Positions 7,433 to 16,846 are shown, counted from the stretch's first letter. The stretch: 64,000 nt of DNA from Vallicoccus soli (GCF_003594885.1 NZ_QZEZ01000006.1:186001-250000), one strand, 5' to 3'. Translations and numbers: made by a program. Notes: generated from the sequence alone by a model not told the origin.

Positions 7433-8431
7433 TCAGAGGTGCTGCCCCATGAGCTCGACGACGTCGACGAGCCGGTTCGAGAAGCCCCACTCGTTGTCGT
7501 ACCAGCCCAGGACCTTGACGGTCCGCCCGCTGACGGCGGTCAGGGGCGCGTCGAAGACGGCCGAGGCCGGGCTGCCCACGATGTCGCTGGAGACGATCGG
7601 CGCCTCGCTGTAGGCCAGGACCCCCCGCAGCTCGCCCTCGGAGGCGGTCCGGAAGGCCGCGGTGACCTCCTCCGCCGTGGTCTGGCGGGACGTCGTCACC
7701 GTGAGGTCGGTGATGGAGCCGACGAGCACCGGGACGCGCAGCGCGAAGCCGCTCAGCCTGCCGTCGAGCGCCGGCAGGACCCGCCCGATCGCCGTGGCGG
7801 CGCCGCTGGTGGTGGGGACGATGTTGTGCGCCGCGGCACGTGCGCGCCGCAGGTCGCCGTGCGGGCCGTCCTGCAGGTTCTGGTCCTGCGTGTAGGCGTG
7901 GACGGTCGTCATGAGGCCGCTGTCGATGCCCGCGAGGTCGTGCAGCACCTTCGCCAGCGGGGCGAGGGAGCCCGTCGTGCACGACGCCGCGGAGACGACG
8001 TGGTGCCGCGCCGGGTCGTACTGCGCGGAGTTGATGCCGTACGCGACCGTGAGGTCCTCGCCCCGGGCCGGGGCCGAGACGAGCACCTTGCGCGCACCCG
8101 CGTCGAGGTGGGCCCGCGCGCGGGAGGCGTCGGTGAACGCGCCGGTCGACTCCACCACGACGTCGACCGCGAGCTCGCGCCAGGGCAGTGCCCCCGGGTC
8201 GCGGGTCGAGAGCACCCGGAGCTCCCGCCCGCCGACCGCCAGCGCGCCGTCCGCGACGGCGACGGGGACGTCGAGCACGCCGGCGGCGGTGTCGTACGTC
8301 AGGAGGTGGGCCAGGGTCGCGGGCGGGGCCAGGTCGTTGACGGCCACGACCTCGAAGGGGGCGTCCCGGCGCAGGCTCGCGCGCAGGAAGCTGCGCCCGA
8401 TCCGGCCGAACCCGTTGATGGCGACGCGCAC
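7433..8431 (-). CDS. gap: Glyceraldehyde-3-phosphate dehydrogenase, variant active site
   Basis: Type I GAPDH of 332 residues. The Rossmann start INGFGRIGR and the catalytic cysteine in SCTT are clear, as are TTVHAYTQDQN and WYDNEWGFSNRLVD. The highly conserved SCTTNCLAP, however, reads SCTTGSLAP, so both the Asn and the second Cys are changed, and the usual VPVPTGS loop reads VPVLVGS. This suggests a second, specialised isoenzyme. GTG at 8431 has AGGAG six bases upstream. It is divergent from a tetR gene with a near-perfect palindrome between them. Physiological direction and cofactor cannot be decided from sequence. Confidence 0.92.
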   Translation of the reverse strand: MRVAINGFGRIGRSFLRASLRRDAPFEVVAVNDLAPPATLAHLLTYDTAAGVLDVPVAVADGALAVGGRELRVLSTRDPGALPWRELAVDVVVESTGAFTDASRARAHLDAGARKVLVSAPARGEDLTVAYGINSAQYDPARHHVVSAASCTTGSLAPLAKVLHDLAGIDSGLMTTVHAYTQDQNLQDGPHGDLRRARAAAHNIVPTTSGAATAIGRVLPALDGRLSGFALRVPVLVGSITDLTVTTSRQTTAEEVTAAFRTASEGELRGVLAYSEAPIVSSDIVGSPASAVFDAPLTAVSGRTVKVLGWYDNEWGFSNRLVDVVELMGQHL

Positions 8432-8465
8432 GTCGGTCTCCTCTGCTCTCGGTGGTGGCGGCACT

Positions 8466-8483
8466 GTACCTACTAGTACGTAC
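8466..8483. promoter_or_regulatory. Probable TetR operator between gap and tetR
   Basis: GTACCTACTAGTACGTAC is symmetric over 18 bp except for one mirrored position pair (both C). It lies 35 bp from the gap start and 27 bp from the tetR start, within both promoters. Confidence 0.7.
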
Positions 8484-8497
8484 GCCTGTCGCGCACG

Positions 8498-8503
8498 TAC
8501 CCT
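8498..8503 (+). promoter_or_regulatory. -10 hexamer TACCCT of tetR (leaderless)
   Basis: TACCCT ends 6 bases before the GTG at 8510 with no ribosome binding site between. The palindromic operator lies about 15 bp upstream, over the expected -35 region. Confidence 0.5.
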
Positions 8504-8509
8504 CGGCAC

Positions 8510-9073
8510 GTGGACGACGCGAGGACGCGGCTCATCGAGAGCACCCGGGAGCTCCTGTGGGAGCGCGGCTACACCGGCACCAGCCCCAGGGCGATCCAGG
8601 AGCGGGCGGGGGTGGGCCAGGGCAGCATGTACCACCACTTCGCCGGCAAGGCCGACCTCGCGCGGGCCGCCATCCGCAGCACGGCGCAGGAGATGGTGCC
8701 GCGCTCGCGGGCGCACCTCGAGGGCCCGGGGACGCCGCTGGAGCGGCTGCGGGCGTACCTGCGGGCCGAGCGCGACGCGCTCCGCGGCTGCCGCGTCGGC
8801 CGGCTCGTGCAGGACGCCGAGGTCGTCGCCGACGCGTCCCTGCGCGAGCCCATCGACGAGGTGTTCTCGGGGACGCTGCAGCGGCTCGCCGCGGTGCTGC
8901 GCGAGGGCCAGGCGGCCGGCGAGGTGCGCGCCGACGTCGACGCCGGGCAGGTCGCGGCGGCGCTGCTCTCGGTGCTGCAGGGCGCCTACGTCCTGGCGCG
9001 CGCGCACCAGGACCCGGCGCGGTTCACGGCCGCGGTGGAGGGGGTCCTCGCGCTCGTCGCCGCCCCCCGCTGA
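8510..9073 (+). CDS. TetR-family transcriptional regulator
   Basis: A 187-residue regulator. The N-terminal helix-turn-helix is SPRAIQERAGVGQGSMYHHFAGKADL, typical of TetR proteins; the rest is a ligand-binding helical domain ending in LQGAYVLARAH. It is divergent from the variant gap gene and shares an 18-bp palindromic site with it, so it most likely represses itself and gap. The GTG start follows directly on a -10 hexamer, suggesting a leaderless transcript. Confidence 0.92.
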   Translation: MDDARTRLIESTRELLWERGYTGTSPRAIQERAGVGQGSMYHHFAGKADLARAAIRSTAQEMVPRSRAHLEGPGTPLERLRAYLRAERDALRGCRVGRLVQDAEVVADASLREPIDEVFSGTLQRLAAVLREGQAAGEVRADVDAGQVAAALLSVLQGAYVLARAHQDPARFTAAVEGVLALVAAPR

Positions 9074-9134
9074 GCGCGGCGCACCCGCACACGACCTCCA
9101 CATCCCGTCCCCACCGGCCCCGCACCCGCCGACC

Positions 9135-9140
9135 TACGCT
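9135..9140 (+). promoter_or_regulatory. -10 hexamer TACGCT of the response regulator operon
   Basis: TACGCT ends 6 bases before the GTG at 9147, the same arrangement and the same hexamer as at pheA and at 23487; leaderless start inferred. Confidence 0.5.
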
Positions 9141-9146
9141 CGCCGC

Positions 9147-9846
<700 letters not shown>

Positions 9847-9854
<8 letters not shown>

Positions 9855-10848
9855 CCTGCGCCCGCTCGACCGGCTGGGCTCGATCAAGGTCAAGCTGGGC
9901 CTGCTCGTGGCGGCCTCGTGCGCCGCGACCGCGTTCGCGACCTACTACGGCCTCGTCGTGCTGGGCTGGTGGCCGCGCTACACGCTCCCCGTCGCGGTGC
10001 TGCTCGCGCTCGCGGTGACGCAGCTGCTCGCGCACGGGATGACCTCGCCGCTGCGCGAGCTGACCGCGGCGGCGCGGGCCATGGCCCGCGGCGACCACGG
10101 CCGGCGGGTCGCCGCGACGAGCCGCGACGAGGTGGGGGAGGCGGCGCGCGCCTTCAACCGCATGGCCGAGGACCTCGAGGACGTGGACCGCCGTCGCCGC
10201 GAGCTCGTGGCCAACGTGAGCCACGAGCTCCGTACGCCCGTCGCGGCGCTGCAGGCGGTGCTCGAGAACGTCGTCGACGGGGTGACCCCCGCCGACCCCG
10301 CGGCGCTGGGCGCGGCGCTCGCGCAGGTGCAGCGGCTGGGGCTGCTCGTCGACGAGCTGCTCGACCTGTCCCGCGTCGACGCCGGGCAGGTCCCCCTGCG
10401 CCGGACCGAGGTGCCGCTCGCGGACCTGGTCGGGGCGGCGGTGGCGGAGGCCCGCCTGGCCGGGCGCGACGTCGCGTACGACGTGCGGGTCGACCCCCCG
10501 CACGCCACCGTGCGGGCCGACCCGGCGCGGCTGCACCAGGTGGTGGCCAACCTGCTGGACAACGCTTCCCGGCACAGTCCGGCCGGCGGCACGGTGGCCG
10601 TGCGGGCGTCGGTGCGGGACGGGTGCGCCCGGCTGTCCGTGCTGGACGAGGGACCGGGCATCCCGCGCCAGGAGCGGGAGCTGGTGTTCGAGCGCTTCAC
10701 GCGCGGCGGAACCTCCGTCGCGCACGACGGCGGCACCGGGCTCGGGCTGGCCATCGCGCGCTGGGCCGTCGACCTGCACGGCGGGCGCATCGCCGTCGCC
10801 GACACCGAGCGCGGCTGCCGCATCGACGTCGAGGTGCCGGGCGCGTGA
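9847..10848 (+). CDS. Sensor histidine kinase
   Basis: Membrane sensor kinase of 333 residues with two hydrophobic segments (about 18-40 and 46-63) and almost no periplasmic loop. A HAMP domain follows (about 64-112), then the H-box VSHELRTP with phospho-acceptor His116, the N-box NLLDNASRHSP and G-boxes DEGPGIP and GGTGLGLAI. The tiny extracellular part suggests sensing within or near the membrane. It pairs with the upstream response regulator; its stop overlaps the start of the flavoprotein gene (GTGA). Confidence 0.95.
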
Positions 10849-11981
10849 GGGGCGGGACCGGTGGGCGGGCCGAGGAGGTCGACGTGCTGGTCGTCGGCGC
10901 CGGGCTGGCGGGGCTGCGCACCGCCACGCTGCTCGCGGAGCGCGGCCACCACGTGCTGCTGGCCGAGCGGCGGCCCGCGCTGAGCGGTGCCGTGCGGACC
11001 ACGGGCATCTTCGTGCGCCGCACGCTCGAGGACTTCCCGCTGCCGGAGGAGTGCCTGGGGCCACCGATCCGCCGGGTCGTGCTCTACCCGCCCGGGTTGC
11101 GCCGCCCGGTCGTGCTGGACAGCGACCGGGACGAGTTCCGCGTGGGCGACATGGCGCCGCTGTACGCCGCCACCGCCCGCGCCGCCCAGCGCGCCGGCGT
11201 GCGGCTGCTGCTCGGCAGGAGGTACGCCGGCCGCCGCGACGACGGCGCCTCCGTCCTCGACGGGCGCGACGGCCCGTCCGCCGTGCGGGCCCGGTACGTC
11301 GTCGGTGCGGACGGGGCGCGCTCCGGCGTCGCCCGCGACCTCGGGCTGGACCGCAACCGCCACCTGCTCGTCGGGGCCGAGGAGGTGTTCCGGGTGCCGC
11401 CGGGGGCGGGTCCTCCGACGTTCCACTGCGTCGTCGACCCCTCGCTGGCGCCGGGCTACCTCGCCTGGGTCGTCGACGACGGGCGGCACGCGCACGTCGG
11501 CGTCGCCGGGTACGGCAAGCGCTTCCCGGGAGGGCTGCGCCGCAGCCTCGACCGCTTCGCGGCCGCTCCGCCGGGGCTGGAGCGGGTGGTGCGGCCGGCG
11601 GACGTCGAGCGTCGCGGCGGCCCCATCCCGGTCGGCGGCCTGCTGCGTCGCATCGCCTCGCCGGACGGCCTGCTCGTGGGGGACGCGGCCGGTGCGGTCT
11701 CCCCGCTCACCGCCGGCGGGCTCGACCCCTGCCTGCGCCTGTCCGGGCACGCCGCCGACGTCCTCGACGACGCCCTCCACCACGGGCCCGCCGCGCTCGC
11801 CCGCTACGACGGCGCCACGCTGCGGGCGCGCTTCCGCGGCCGGCTCGCCCTGCGCCACGGCCTCGCCCAGGTCCGTACGCCCGCCCTTGCCTCCGCGGCC
11901 TTCTCCGTCCTGCGCACCCCGCCCGGCCGCGCCGCCGCGCGGCGGGTCCTCTTCGGGGACGGGTCGTTCCCCGACCCGTGA
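10845..11981 (+). CDS. Geranylgeranyl-reductase-family FAD-dependent oxidoreductase
   Basis: FAD-binding protein of 378 residues. The N-terminal dinucleotide fold reads VVGAGLAGLRTATLLAERG, the second FAD motif is VGADGARSG and the C-terminal FAD motif is LLVGDAAGAVSPLTAGGL, the pattern of the geranylgeranyl reductase/lycopene cyclase-like group. Such enzymes reduce isoprenoid chains or hydroxylate lipids. It is third in the two-component operon, coupled by GTGA to the kinase stop, so it may be a lipid-modifying output of that sensor. Confidence 0.88.
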   Translation: MRGGTGGRAEEVDVLVVGAGLAGLRTATLLAERGHHVLLAERRPALSGAVRTTGIFVRRTLEDFPLPEECLGPPIRRVVLYPPGLRRPVVLDSDRDEFRVGDMAPLYAATARAAQRAGVRLLLGRRYAGRRDDGASVLDGRDGPSAVRARYVVGADGARSGVARDLGLDRNRHLLVGAEEVFRVPPGAGPPTFHCVVDPSLAPGYLAWVVDDGRHAHVGVAGYGKRFPGGLRRSLDRFAAAPPGLERVVRPADVERRGGPIPVGGLLRRIASPDGLLVGDAAGAVSPLTAGGLDPCLRLSGHAADVLDDALHHGPAALARYDGATLRARFRGRLALRHGLAQVRTPALASAAFSVLRTPPGRAAARRVLFGDGSFPDP

Positions 11982-12030
11982 CACGGGTGCGCGCGGGAAC
12001 CGCGGGGAGGGGCGGCGCGTCCCAGCGCGC

Positions 12031-12570
12031 ATGACCAGCAGCCGACGGTCCCTGCTCGTCCTCGGGGCGGTGCTCGTCGCGGGTGCCGCCCTGGCCCCGC
12101 CGGCCGTCGCGTCGTGCGCCGGCGAGGTGACGCTCGTCGGGCTCGCCGGCGCCCCCGAGGCGCTGCTGGTCCGCGTGGAGGAGCAGCGCGGGCCCCGGGC
12201 CCGGGTCACGGTGCAGCAGGTGTGGTCGGGCCCCGACCGCCCGCCGGAGGTCTGGGTCGTGACCGGTGAGACGGAGCGGGGGGTCTCCTCCTCGCTCGAC
12301 GTGGAGCTGGTGGTGGGGCGGCTCTACGTCCTGGCAGTGCACGGGGACGCGTTGCGCACGAGCGCCTGCACCGCCCTGGCGGTCACGCTGGACGAGGCGC
12401 GCGCCGCGGCTCCGGCCGCGGCCCGCGCGCCGGTCCCGGGGAGCCGCGGCGCAGCCCCGCCGCCGCTGTCGCCCCTGGCGGTCCTGGGCCTCGCGGGCGG
12501 CGGTGCCGCGGCGGCCGTGGGCCTCGGGGCCCTCCTCGTGCAGGCCTGGCGCCGCCGCCCGGTGCGCTGA
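12031..12570 (+). CDS. Secreted, C-terminally membrane-anchored protein of unknown function
   Basis: A 179-residue protein with an N-terminal signal sequence (hydrophobic 8-27, likely cleavage after AVA), a compact extracytoplasmic domain with two cysteines (near the mature N-terminus and in TSACTA), an Ala/Pro-rich linker and a C-terminal transmembrane helix ending in RRRPVR. The layout resembles small NTR/TIMP-like cell-surface domains, but this is a weak impression. A purine-rich GGGGAGGGGCGG precedes the ATG. It is convergent with the amylase-family gene, with 12 bases between stops. Confidence 0.7.
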   Translation: MTSSRRSLLVLGAVLVAGAALAPPAVASCAGEVTLVGLAGAPEALLVRVEEQRGPRARVTVQQVWSGPDRPPEVWVVTGETERGVSSSLDVELVVGRLYVLAVHGDALRTSACTALAVTLDEARAAAPAAARAPVPGSRGAAPPPLSPLAVLGLAGGGAAAAVGLGALLVQAWRRRPVR

Positions 12571-12582
12571 CGGGGCGGGGCG

Positions 12583-13905
12583 TCAGCCTTGCAGCACCGC
12601 CCAGCCCCGCGGCGCCAGGTGCACCCGCCCGTCGGCGAGCCGCCCGTCGCCCGCGGCGAGGGAGCGGGCACCGGCCGCGGGCAGGGCGACCGGGCCGTCC
12701 TCGAGGCTGAGCGCCGTGACCACCGCTCCGCTGCCGGTGGCGGTGCGCAGGACGAGGCTGCGGTTGTCCAGGTGCACCACATCGGTGCGGGCGCGCACGA
12801 GCCAGGGGTTGCGGCGGCGCAGCGCGACCAGCTCCTGGTGCACGCGCAGGGTGCGCCGGGCGACGGGGTCCAGCGACCCCGGGTCGGGCGGGCTCGCGGG
12901 GAACTCGGGGCGGACCGCGTCGTCGCCGCCGATCCGCTGCTCCTTGACCCCCGTCCACGCGTACTCGTCACCGGCGTAGACGCTCGGGACCCCCGCCACG
13001 GTGAGCAGCACTGCCAGGGCGTGCGGTACGAGGTCCGGGCCCACGGCGGAGGCGATGCGGGTGACGTCGTGGTTGCCGACGAAGGTGGACGGCACGAAGG
13101 TGGCGAGCAGCGCGTCGTGCCGCTCCAGCGCGTGCGCCAGCTCGTAGAAGTTGCGCTCGGCGATCCCGTGCCAGATCCCCTGCCAGAGCTCGTACTGGGT
13201 GAGGGAGTCCATGGTCGAGGCGCGCACGATGCCCGCGGCGTCGCCGTGGATCACCTCGCCGGTGAACCAGGCGTCGGGGTGGGTGCGCCGCACCTCGGGC
13301 AGCACCCGCGCCCAGAAGGCGGGCGGCACCGCGTACGCGGCGTCGAGGCGCCAGCCGTCGGCCCCCCGGTCGAGCCAGTGCCGCATGACCCGGACGACGA
13401 GGTCGGCGACCTCCGGCGCGCCGTGGTCGAGCGCGACGAGCTGCTCGTGGCCCTCGAAGACCCGCGCCCGCACGGGGTCCCCCGGGCGCCAGCCGTCCCA
13501 GTCGACGTCGAACCAGCCCGCGGTCGGCGCGTCCGGGCCCTCGGCCTCGACACGGGCGAAGGCGGGGTGGGCGCGGCCGACGTGGTGGAAGACGCCGTCG
13601 AGGAGCACCCGTACGCCCCGCGCGTGCGCGGCGCCCAGGAGCCGGTCGAGGTCGCCCTCGTCGCCGAGGCGCGGGTCGACGCGGAAGTGGTCGACGGTGT
13701 CGTAGCCGTGCGTCTGCGACGCGAACACGGGGCCGAGCGCGAGGCCGTTGAGGCCCAGCCCGACGAGGTGGTCCAGCCACGGCTCCATGCGCCCCAGCCG
13801 GTGCACGACGGTCGTGGCCTCGTCCGCGTCCGGGCGGACCGGCGCCCCGGTGAACCCGAGGGGGTAGGCGTGCCACCACATCACGTGCTCGTGCCAGGAC
13901 GTCAT
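12583..13905 (-). CDS. Glycoside hydrolase family 13 (alpha-amylase family) enzyme
   Basis: Cytoplasmic (no signal peptide) TIM-barrel alpha-glucan hydrolase of 440 residues. All four GH13 regions are present: LLDGVFHH near residue 100, GWRLDAAYA with the nucleophile Asp near 185, FTGEVIHG with the acid Glu near 214, and VGNHDVTR near 277. A short C-terminal beta domain follows. The missing signal peptide suggests action on intracellular glucan or maltooligosaccharides; exact specificity cannot be read. The ATG at 13905 is preferred to a GTG at 13935 because the family begins near there. Confidence 0.93.
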   Translation of the reverse strand: MTSWHEHVMWWHAYPLGFTGAPVRPDADEATTVVHRLGRMEPWLDHLVGLGLNGLALGPVFASQTHGYDTVDHFRVDPRLGDEGDLDRLLGAAHARGVRVLLDGVFHHVGRAHPAFARVEAEGPDAPTAGWFDVDWDGWRPGDPVRARVFEGHEQLVALDHGAPEVADLVVRVMRHWLDRGADGWRLDAAYAVPPAFWARVLPEVRRTHPDAWFTGEVIHGDAAGIVRASTMDSLTQYELWQGIWHGIAERNFYELAHALERHDALLATFVPSTFVGNHDVTRIASAVGPDLVPHALAVLLTVAGVPSVYAGDEYAWTGVKEQRIGGDDAVRPEFPASPPDPGSLDPVARRTLRVHQELVALRRRNPWLVRARTDVVHLDNRSLVLRTATGSGAVVTALSLEDGPVALPAAGARSLAAGDGRLADGRVHLAPRGWAVLQG

Positions 13906-14022
13906 GCGGGCGCGGCCCCTTCTCGCGTGCTGCACCCGCCGCGGTCCGGGCGGGCGGCGCGGACCGCTCCGGACCGGCCCGGCGACCGTACCCGCCCCCG
14001 GGTCCGGCCCCGGCGCGGCCGG

Positions 14023-14646
14023 TCAGGGGAGCCGGCGCGCCCGCAGGACGACGTCGAGCACGTGGTGCGCGCCCGCCCCGCCGCTCACGCGGTGCGGGCG
14101 GCGCTCGTCGACGAGCACCTCCCAGCCCTTGCCGAGCAGCGGCGCGACGTCGTGCGGCAGCGCGTACTCCGAGGGGTCGAAGCCGCTGTCGCGCTCGCCC
14201 ATCTGCTCCACGTCGTGGTGCACGACGAGGAGCGTCCCGCCGGGGGCGACGAGGTCGAGGAGCGTGCGCTCGGCCACCGCGCCGGGGGTCTTGCGCAGCA
14301 CCGCGTAGCAGGCCGACACGAGGTCGAAGCCGCCCGCCGGCAGCCCCGCCTCGACGAGCCCGGCGTGCAGCCACGCGACGTCGACGCCCGCGTCCCGGCC
14401 GTGCTGCCGGGCGCGGTCGAGGGCGACCTGCGACACGTCGAGCGCCGTGACCCGCCAGCCGCGGCGGGCCAGCCAGACGGCGTCGGCGCCTTCGCCGCAG
14501 CCGACGTCGAGCGCCCGGCCCGGGGGCAGGCCCCCGGCCTCGGCGACGAGCGCCCCGTTGGGGTCCCCGCTCCACACCCGCTCGGCGCCGGCGTAGCGCT
14601 CGTCCCACTCGGCGGCGTCAGGGGTGCGGCTCCCGGTCAGGTCCAT
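14023..14646 (-). CDS. Class I SAM-dependent methyltransferase
   Basis: Methyltransferase of 207 residues. The SAM-binding motif I is ALDVGCGEGADAVWLA (about 46-61), motif II ends TALDVSQVALDRAR, and the later strand GGTLLVVHHD is visible. The opening DAAEWDERYAGAERVWSGDPN is typical of the thiopurine/tellurite-resistance-like group. Substrate unknown. It is divergent from a second methyltransferase gene at 14737, and a 15-bp palindrome lies between them. Confidence 0.9.
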   Translation of the reverse strand: MDLTGSRTPDAAEWDERYAGAERVWSGDPNGALVAEAGGLPPGRALDVGCGEGADAVWLARRGWRVTALDVSQVALDRARQHGRDAGVDVAWLHAGLVEAGLPAGGFDLVSACYAVLRKTPGAVAERTLLDLVAPGGTLLVVHHDVEQMGERDSGFDPSEYALPHDVAPLLGKGWEVLVDERRPHRVSGGAGAHHVLDVVLRARRLP

Positions 14647-14689
14647 GGCGCCCAGCCTCGCCCCCGGCGGGCTCCGGCGCCAAGCGCCG

Positions 14690-14704
14690 TTGCCGGGCCG
14701 GCAA
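14690..14704. promoter_or_regulatory. 15-bp palindrome TTGCCGGGCCGGCAA between two methyltransferase genes
   Basis: Seven-base arms around one central base, so the site is fully symmetric. It differs at only two central bases from the palindrome at 29339-29353 in front of the XRE-cupin regulator gene. It overlaps the expected -35 region of the gene at 14737, so it may be a distant site of that regulator. Confidence 0.6.
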
Positions 14705-14723
14705 AGGCGTCAGACCCCGCCCC

Positions 14724-14729
14724 TACCTT
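14724..14729 (+). promoter_or_regulatory. -10 hexamer TACCTT of the methyltransferase at 14737
   Basis: TACCTT ends 7 bases before the GTG start with no ribosome binding site between; a leaderless start is inferred. Confidence 0.5.
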
Positions 14730-14736
14730 CCGCGAC

Positions 14737-15339
14737 GTGGAGCTGGAGACGGTGGTCGGGGCCTACGCGCGGGTCGCGGAGCTGTACGCGTCGCTGCTCG
14801 GCTCGGTGGAGCAGGTGCACCGCGACGACCTCGCCCTCGTCGAGCGCCACCTGGGGCACCTGCGGGGGCCGGTGCTCGACGTCGGCTGCGGGCCCGGCCA
14901 CTGGACGGAGCACCTGCGCTCCCTCGGGGTCGACGCGAGCGGCGTCGACCCCGTCCCCCCGTTCGTCGAGCACGCCCGCGCCACGCACCCCCTGGGCCGC
15001 TACGACGTCGGCGCCCTGCCCGACCCCGGGCCGCGCGACGGCTCGCAGGCCGGGGTGCTGGCCTGGTACTCGCTGATCCACGTGGAGCCCGCCGGGCTGG
15101 AGCCGGCCCTCGCCGCCCTGCGGCGCCTGCTGCGCCCGGGCGGCACGCTCGTCCTGGGGTTCTTCGACGGCGAGCGCGTCGAGCCCTTCGAGCACCGGGT
15201 GGTCCGGGCCCACCGCTGGCCGGTCGACGAGGTGTCGCGCCGCCTCGCCGCCGCCGGCCTCGTCGAGGTCGAGCGGGCGCGGCGGCCCGCCGAGGAGGGG
15301 CACCGCCCGCACGCGGCCGTCGTGGCGCGGGCTGCCTGA
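14737..15339 (+). CDS. Class I SAM-dependent methyltransferase
   Basis: Methyltransferase of 200 residues. Motif I is VLDVGCGPGHWTEHL (about 46-60), followed by the acidic loop GVDPVPPFVEHAR, and motif III is LLRPGGTLVLGFFDG. This is the general Methyltransf_11/25 fold; substrate unknown. It starts at a GTG directly behind a -10 hexamer, so it is probably leaderless. It is divergent from another methyltransferase and convergent with the terpene-cyclase-like gene. Confidence 0.9.
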   Translation: MELETVVGAYARVAELYASLLGSVEQVHRDDLALVERHLGHLRGPVLDVGCGPGHWTEHLRSLGVDASGVDPVPPFVEHARATHPLGRYDVGALPDPGPRDGSQAGVLAWYSLIHVEPAGLEPALAALRRLLRPGGTLVLGFFDGERVEPFEHRVVRAHRWPVDEVSRRLAAAGLVEVERARRPAEEGHRPHAAVVARAA

Positions 15340-15360
15340 CCCGGGGGCCGGCACCTCGTG

Positions 15361-16320
15361 TCACCCCGGCGCCTGCCCGTCCCACCACGCCAGCACCCGC
15401 AGGGCGTGGAACGTCAGCCACCGCGACGGCTCCCCCGGTCCGGCGTCGACGTCGAACCACACCCGGCCCTCGTGCCGCAGCTGCTGGTGCCAGGTGCCGT
15501 CGGGGTCGCGCGCGGCCCGCACCAGCTCGACGGCCTCCGCCGCGCGCGGGTCGGGGTCGCGCCCGTCGTGCAGGGCCGCGGCACGGACGTGGTCCAGCGC
15601 GCGCAGCGCGCTGTAGTACCAGCGGTACGGGTACGCGACGTGGGTCGCCCACGGCGCGTGCACCTCGCCGGTGCTCAGCCGGCGCAGGAGGTCCCGGTCG
15701 AGCAGGTAGTCCTCGCCCCGGTGGCGCGCGGCCCGCAGCACCGCGGACCCCCCGGTGCGGACCTCGTGGTCGAGGAGCCCGTGCAGGACGTTGAGCGTGG
15801 AGTGGAACGACGAGCGCACCGAGCCGTCCACCCAGGCGCAGTTCCAGCCGCCGTCCTCCATCCGGTGGTCGACGAACCAGCGCTCCAGCCCGGACACGTC
15901 CGCCCCCAGCCACGCGCCGTTGGCCAGCGTCCACGCGTTGATGCAGGCGTCGACCTCCCCGCCCCAGTACGGCAGGTCGTCGTACTCCCAGCGCACCTGC
16001 GCCAGCAGGGCCGCGGTGCCGGGCCGCAGCGCGCCGGGCTCCACGCCCCATGCGCGCAGGTCGTTGAGCGACCACGTCGTCGCCGTCCACGGCTGCCCGG
16101 GCTCGTCCTCCCGCGCGTCCGCCGGGAAGTACGCGCCGCCGGCCCACCGGCCGTCCTCGTCCTGCAGGGCGAGCAGCCGCGCGCCGAAGCCCTCCTCGGC
16201 CACCCGCGCCCGCGTCGCCCGCCACACCTCCTCCGGCGCGCCCGCGAGGTCGCGCTCGACCTGCCACCGCAGGCTCGGGTCGGACGCGAGCAGCCAGCTG
16301 ACCAGGTCCCCGTCGGCCAT
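15361..16320 (-). CDS. Prenyltransferase/squalene-cyclase-repeat-like protein
   Basis: Protein of 319 residues with repeated helical hairpins and QW-like motifs (QDEDGRWAGG, RMEDGGWNCAW, DPDGTWHQQL), which suggest the alpha/alpha toroid fold shared by squalene-hopene cyclases and prenyltransferases. It is half the length of a true cyclase and lacks a DxDD-type acid motif, so it is unlikely to be a full terpene cyclase. The function is not known. The ATG lies 6 bases behind a TAGCGT hexamer. Confidence 0.75.
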   Translation of the reverse strand: MADGDLVSWLLASDPSLRWQVERDLAGAPEEVWRATRARVAEEGFGARLLALQDEDGRWAGGAYFPADAREDEPGQPWTATTWSLNDLRAWGVEPGALRPGTAALLAQVRWEYDDLPYWGGEVDACINAWTLANGAWLGADVSGLERWFVDHRMEDGGWNCAWVDGSVRSSFHSTLNVLHGLLDHEVRTGGSAVLRAARHRGEDYLLDRDLLRRLSTGEVHAPWATHVAYPYRWYYSALRALDHVRAAALHDGRDPDPRAAEAVELVRAARDPDGTWHQQLRHEGRVWFDVDAGPGEPSRWLTFHALRVLAWWDGQAPG

Positions 16321-16326
16321 GCCCGG

Positions 16327-16332
16327 ACGCTA
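16327..16332 (-). promoter_or_regulatory. -10 hexamer TAGCGT of the cyclase-like gene (leaderless)
   Basis: On the minus strand TAGCGT ends 6 bases before the ATG at 16320, with no ribosome binding site in the gap. Confidence 0.5.
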
Positions 16333-16372
16333 GCCCGGTGTCGGCGGGGCGGGAAGGCCCGCACGCGGACGC

Positions 16373-16753
16373 TCAACCGTGGGCGGCCCCGTCGACGACC
16401 TCACGCCCGCCCAGCGGTGACGCGAGCGGTACCTCCAGCGAGCGGGGCAGCCCCAGGTCGTCGCACGCTCCCCGCTGCACCCGGCTCCGGACGGTGACGA
16501 CCACCTGCTGCGGGCCCTCGTCGACCGCCGCGTCCCACTCCAGGTCGCACGGTCCGCCGATCCACTCGACCCGCAGGCGGTCCTCGGCCACGGGGACCGC
16601 CCGCTCCCAGGGCTCGGGGTGCCAGCTGCCGTGGCCCCACCACAGCAGGTAGGCGGTGAGGGCCGCGGCGGCGAGCACGAGGCCCAGCACCGGCAGGACG
16701 GCCCGGCGCAGGGGGTGTGCAAGCACCTCCGCAGCGTCCCGGCCGTTCGGCAC
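16373..16753 (-). CDS. Small single-pass membrane protein of unknown function
   Basis: A 126-residue protein with one hydrophobic segment (about 20-38: LPVLGLVLAAAALTAYLL) and an outside domain of about 85 residues with two cysteines (GGPCDLEW and RGACDDLG) that could pair. Not recognised. Coding-type base use (third positions nearly all G or C) and a complete reading frame support it as a gene. A shorter form starting at the GTG near residue 10 is possible. Confidence 0.6.
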   Translation of the reverse strand: MPNGRDAAEVLAHPLRRAVLPVLGLVLAAAALTAYLLWWGHGSWHPEPWERAVPVAEDRLRVEWIGGPCDLEWDAAVDEGPQQVVVTVRSRVQRGACDDLGLPRSLEVPLASPLGGREVVDGAAHG

Positions 16754-16846
16754 CTGCGACCAGCACGGCTGTGCAACGATCCGGCTCGCGGAGCCGCGGG
16801 CTCGGCCGGGGGACGGGGGTGCTCGTGGACGCGGTCAGGTGGTGCC

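Noticed and set aside
3714-7982. Open frame of about 1420 codons on the minus strand
   Set aside because: Only the last 285 codons (the ABC permease) show a protein family. The rest is out of frame with the clear ATPase, anti-sigma and sigma genes.
14023-16320. Terpenoid biosynthetic gene cluster (two methyltransferases, cyclase-like protein)
   Set aside because: The cyclase-like protein is half-length without the catalytic acid motif, and no prenyl diphosphate synthase or P450 is nearby; the genes do not form one operon.
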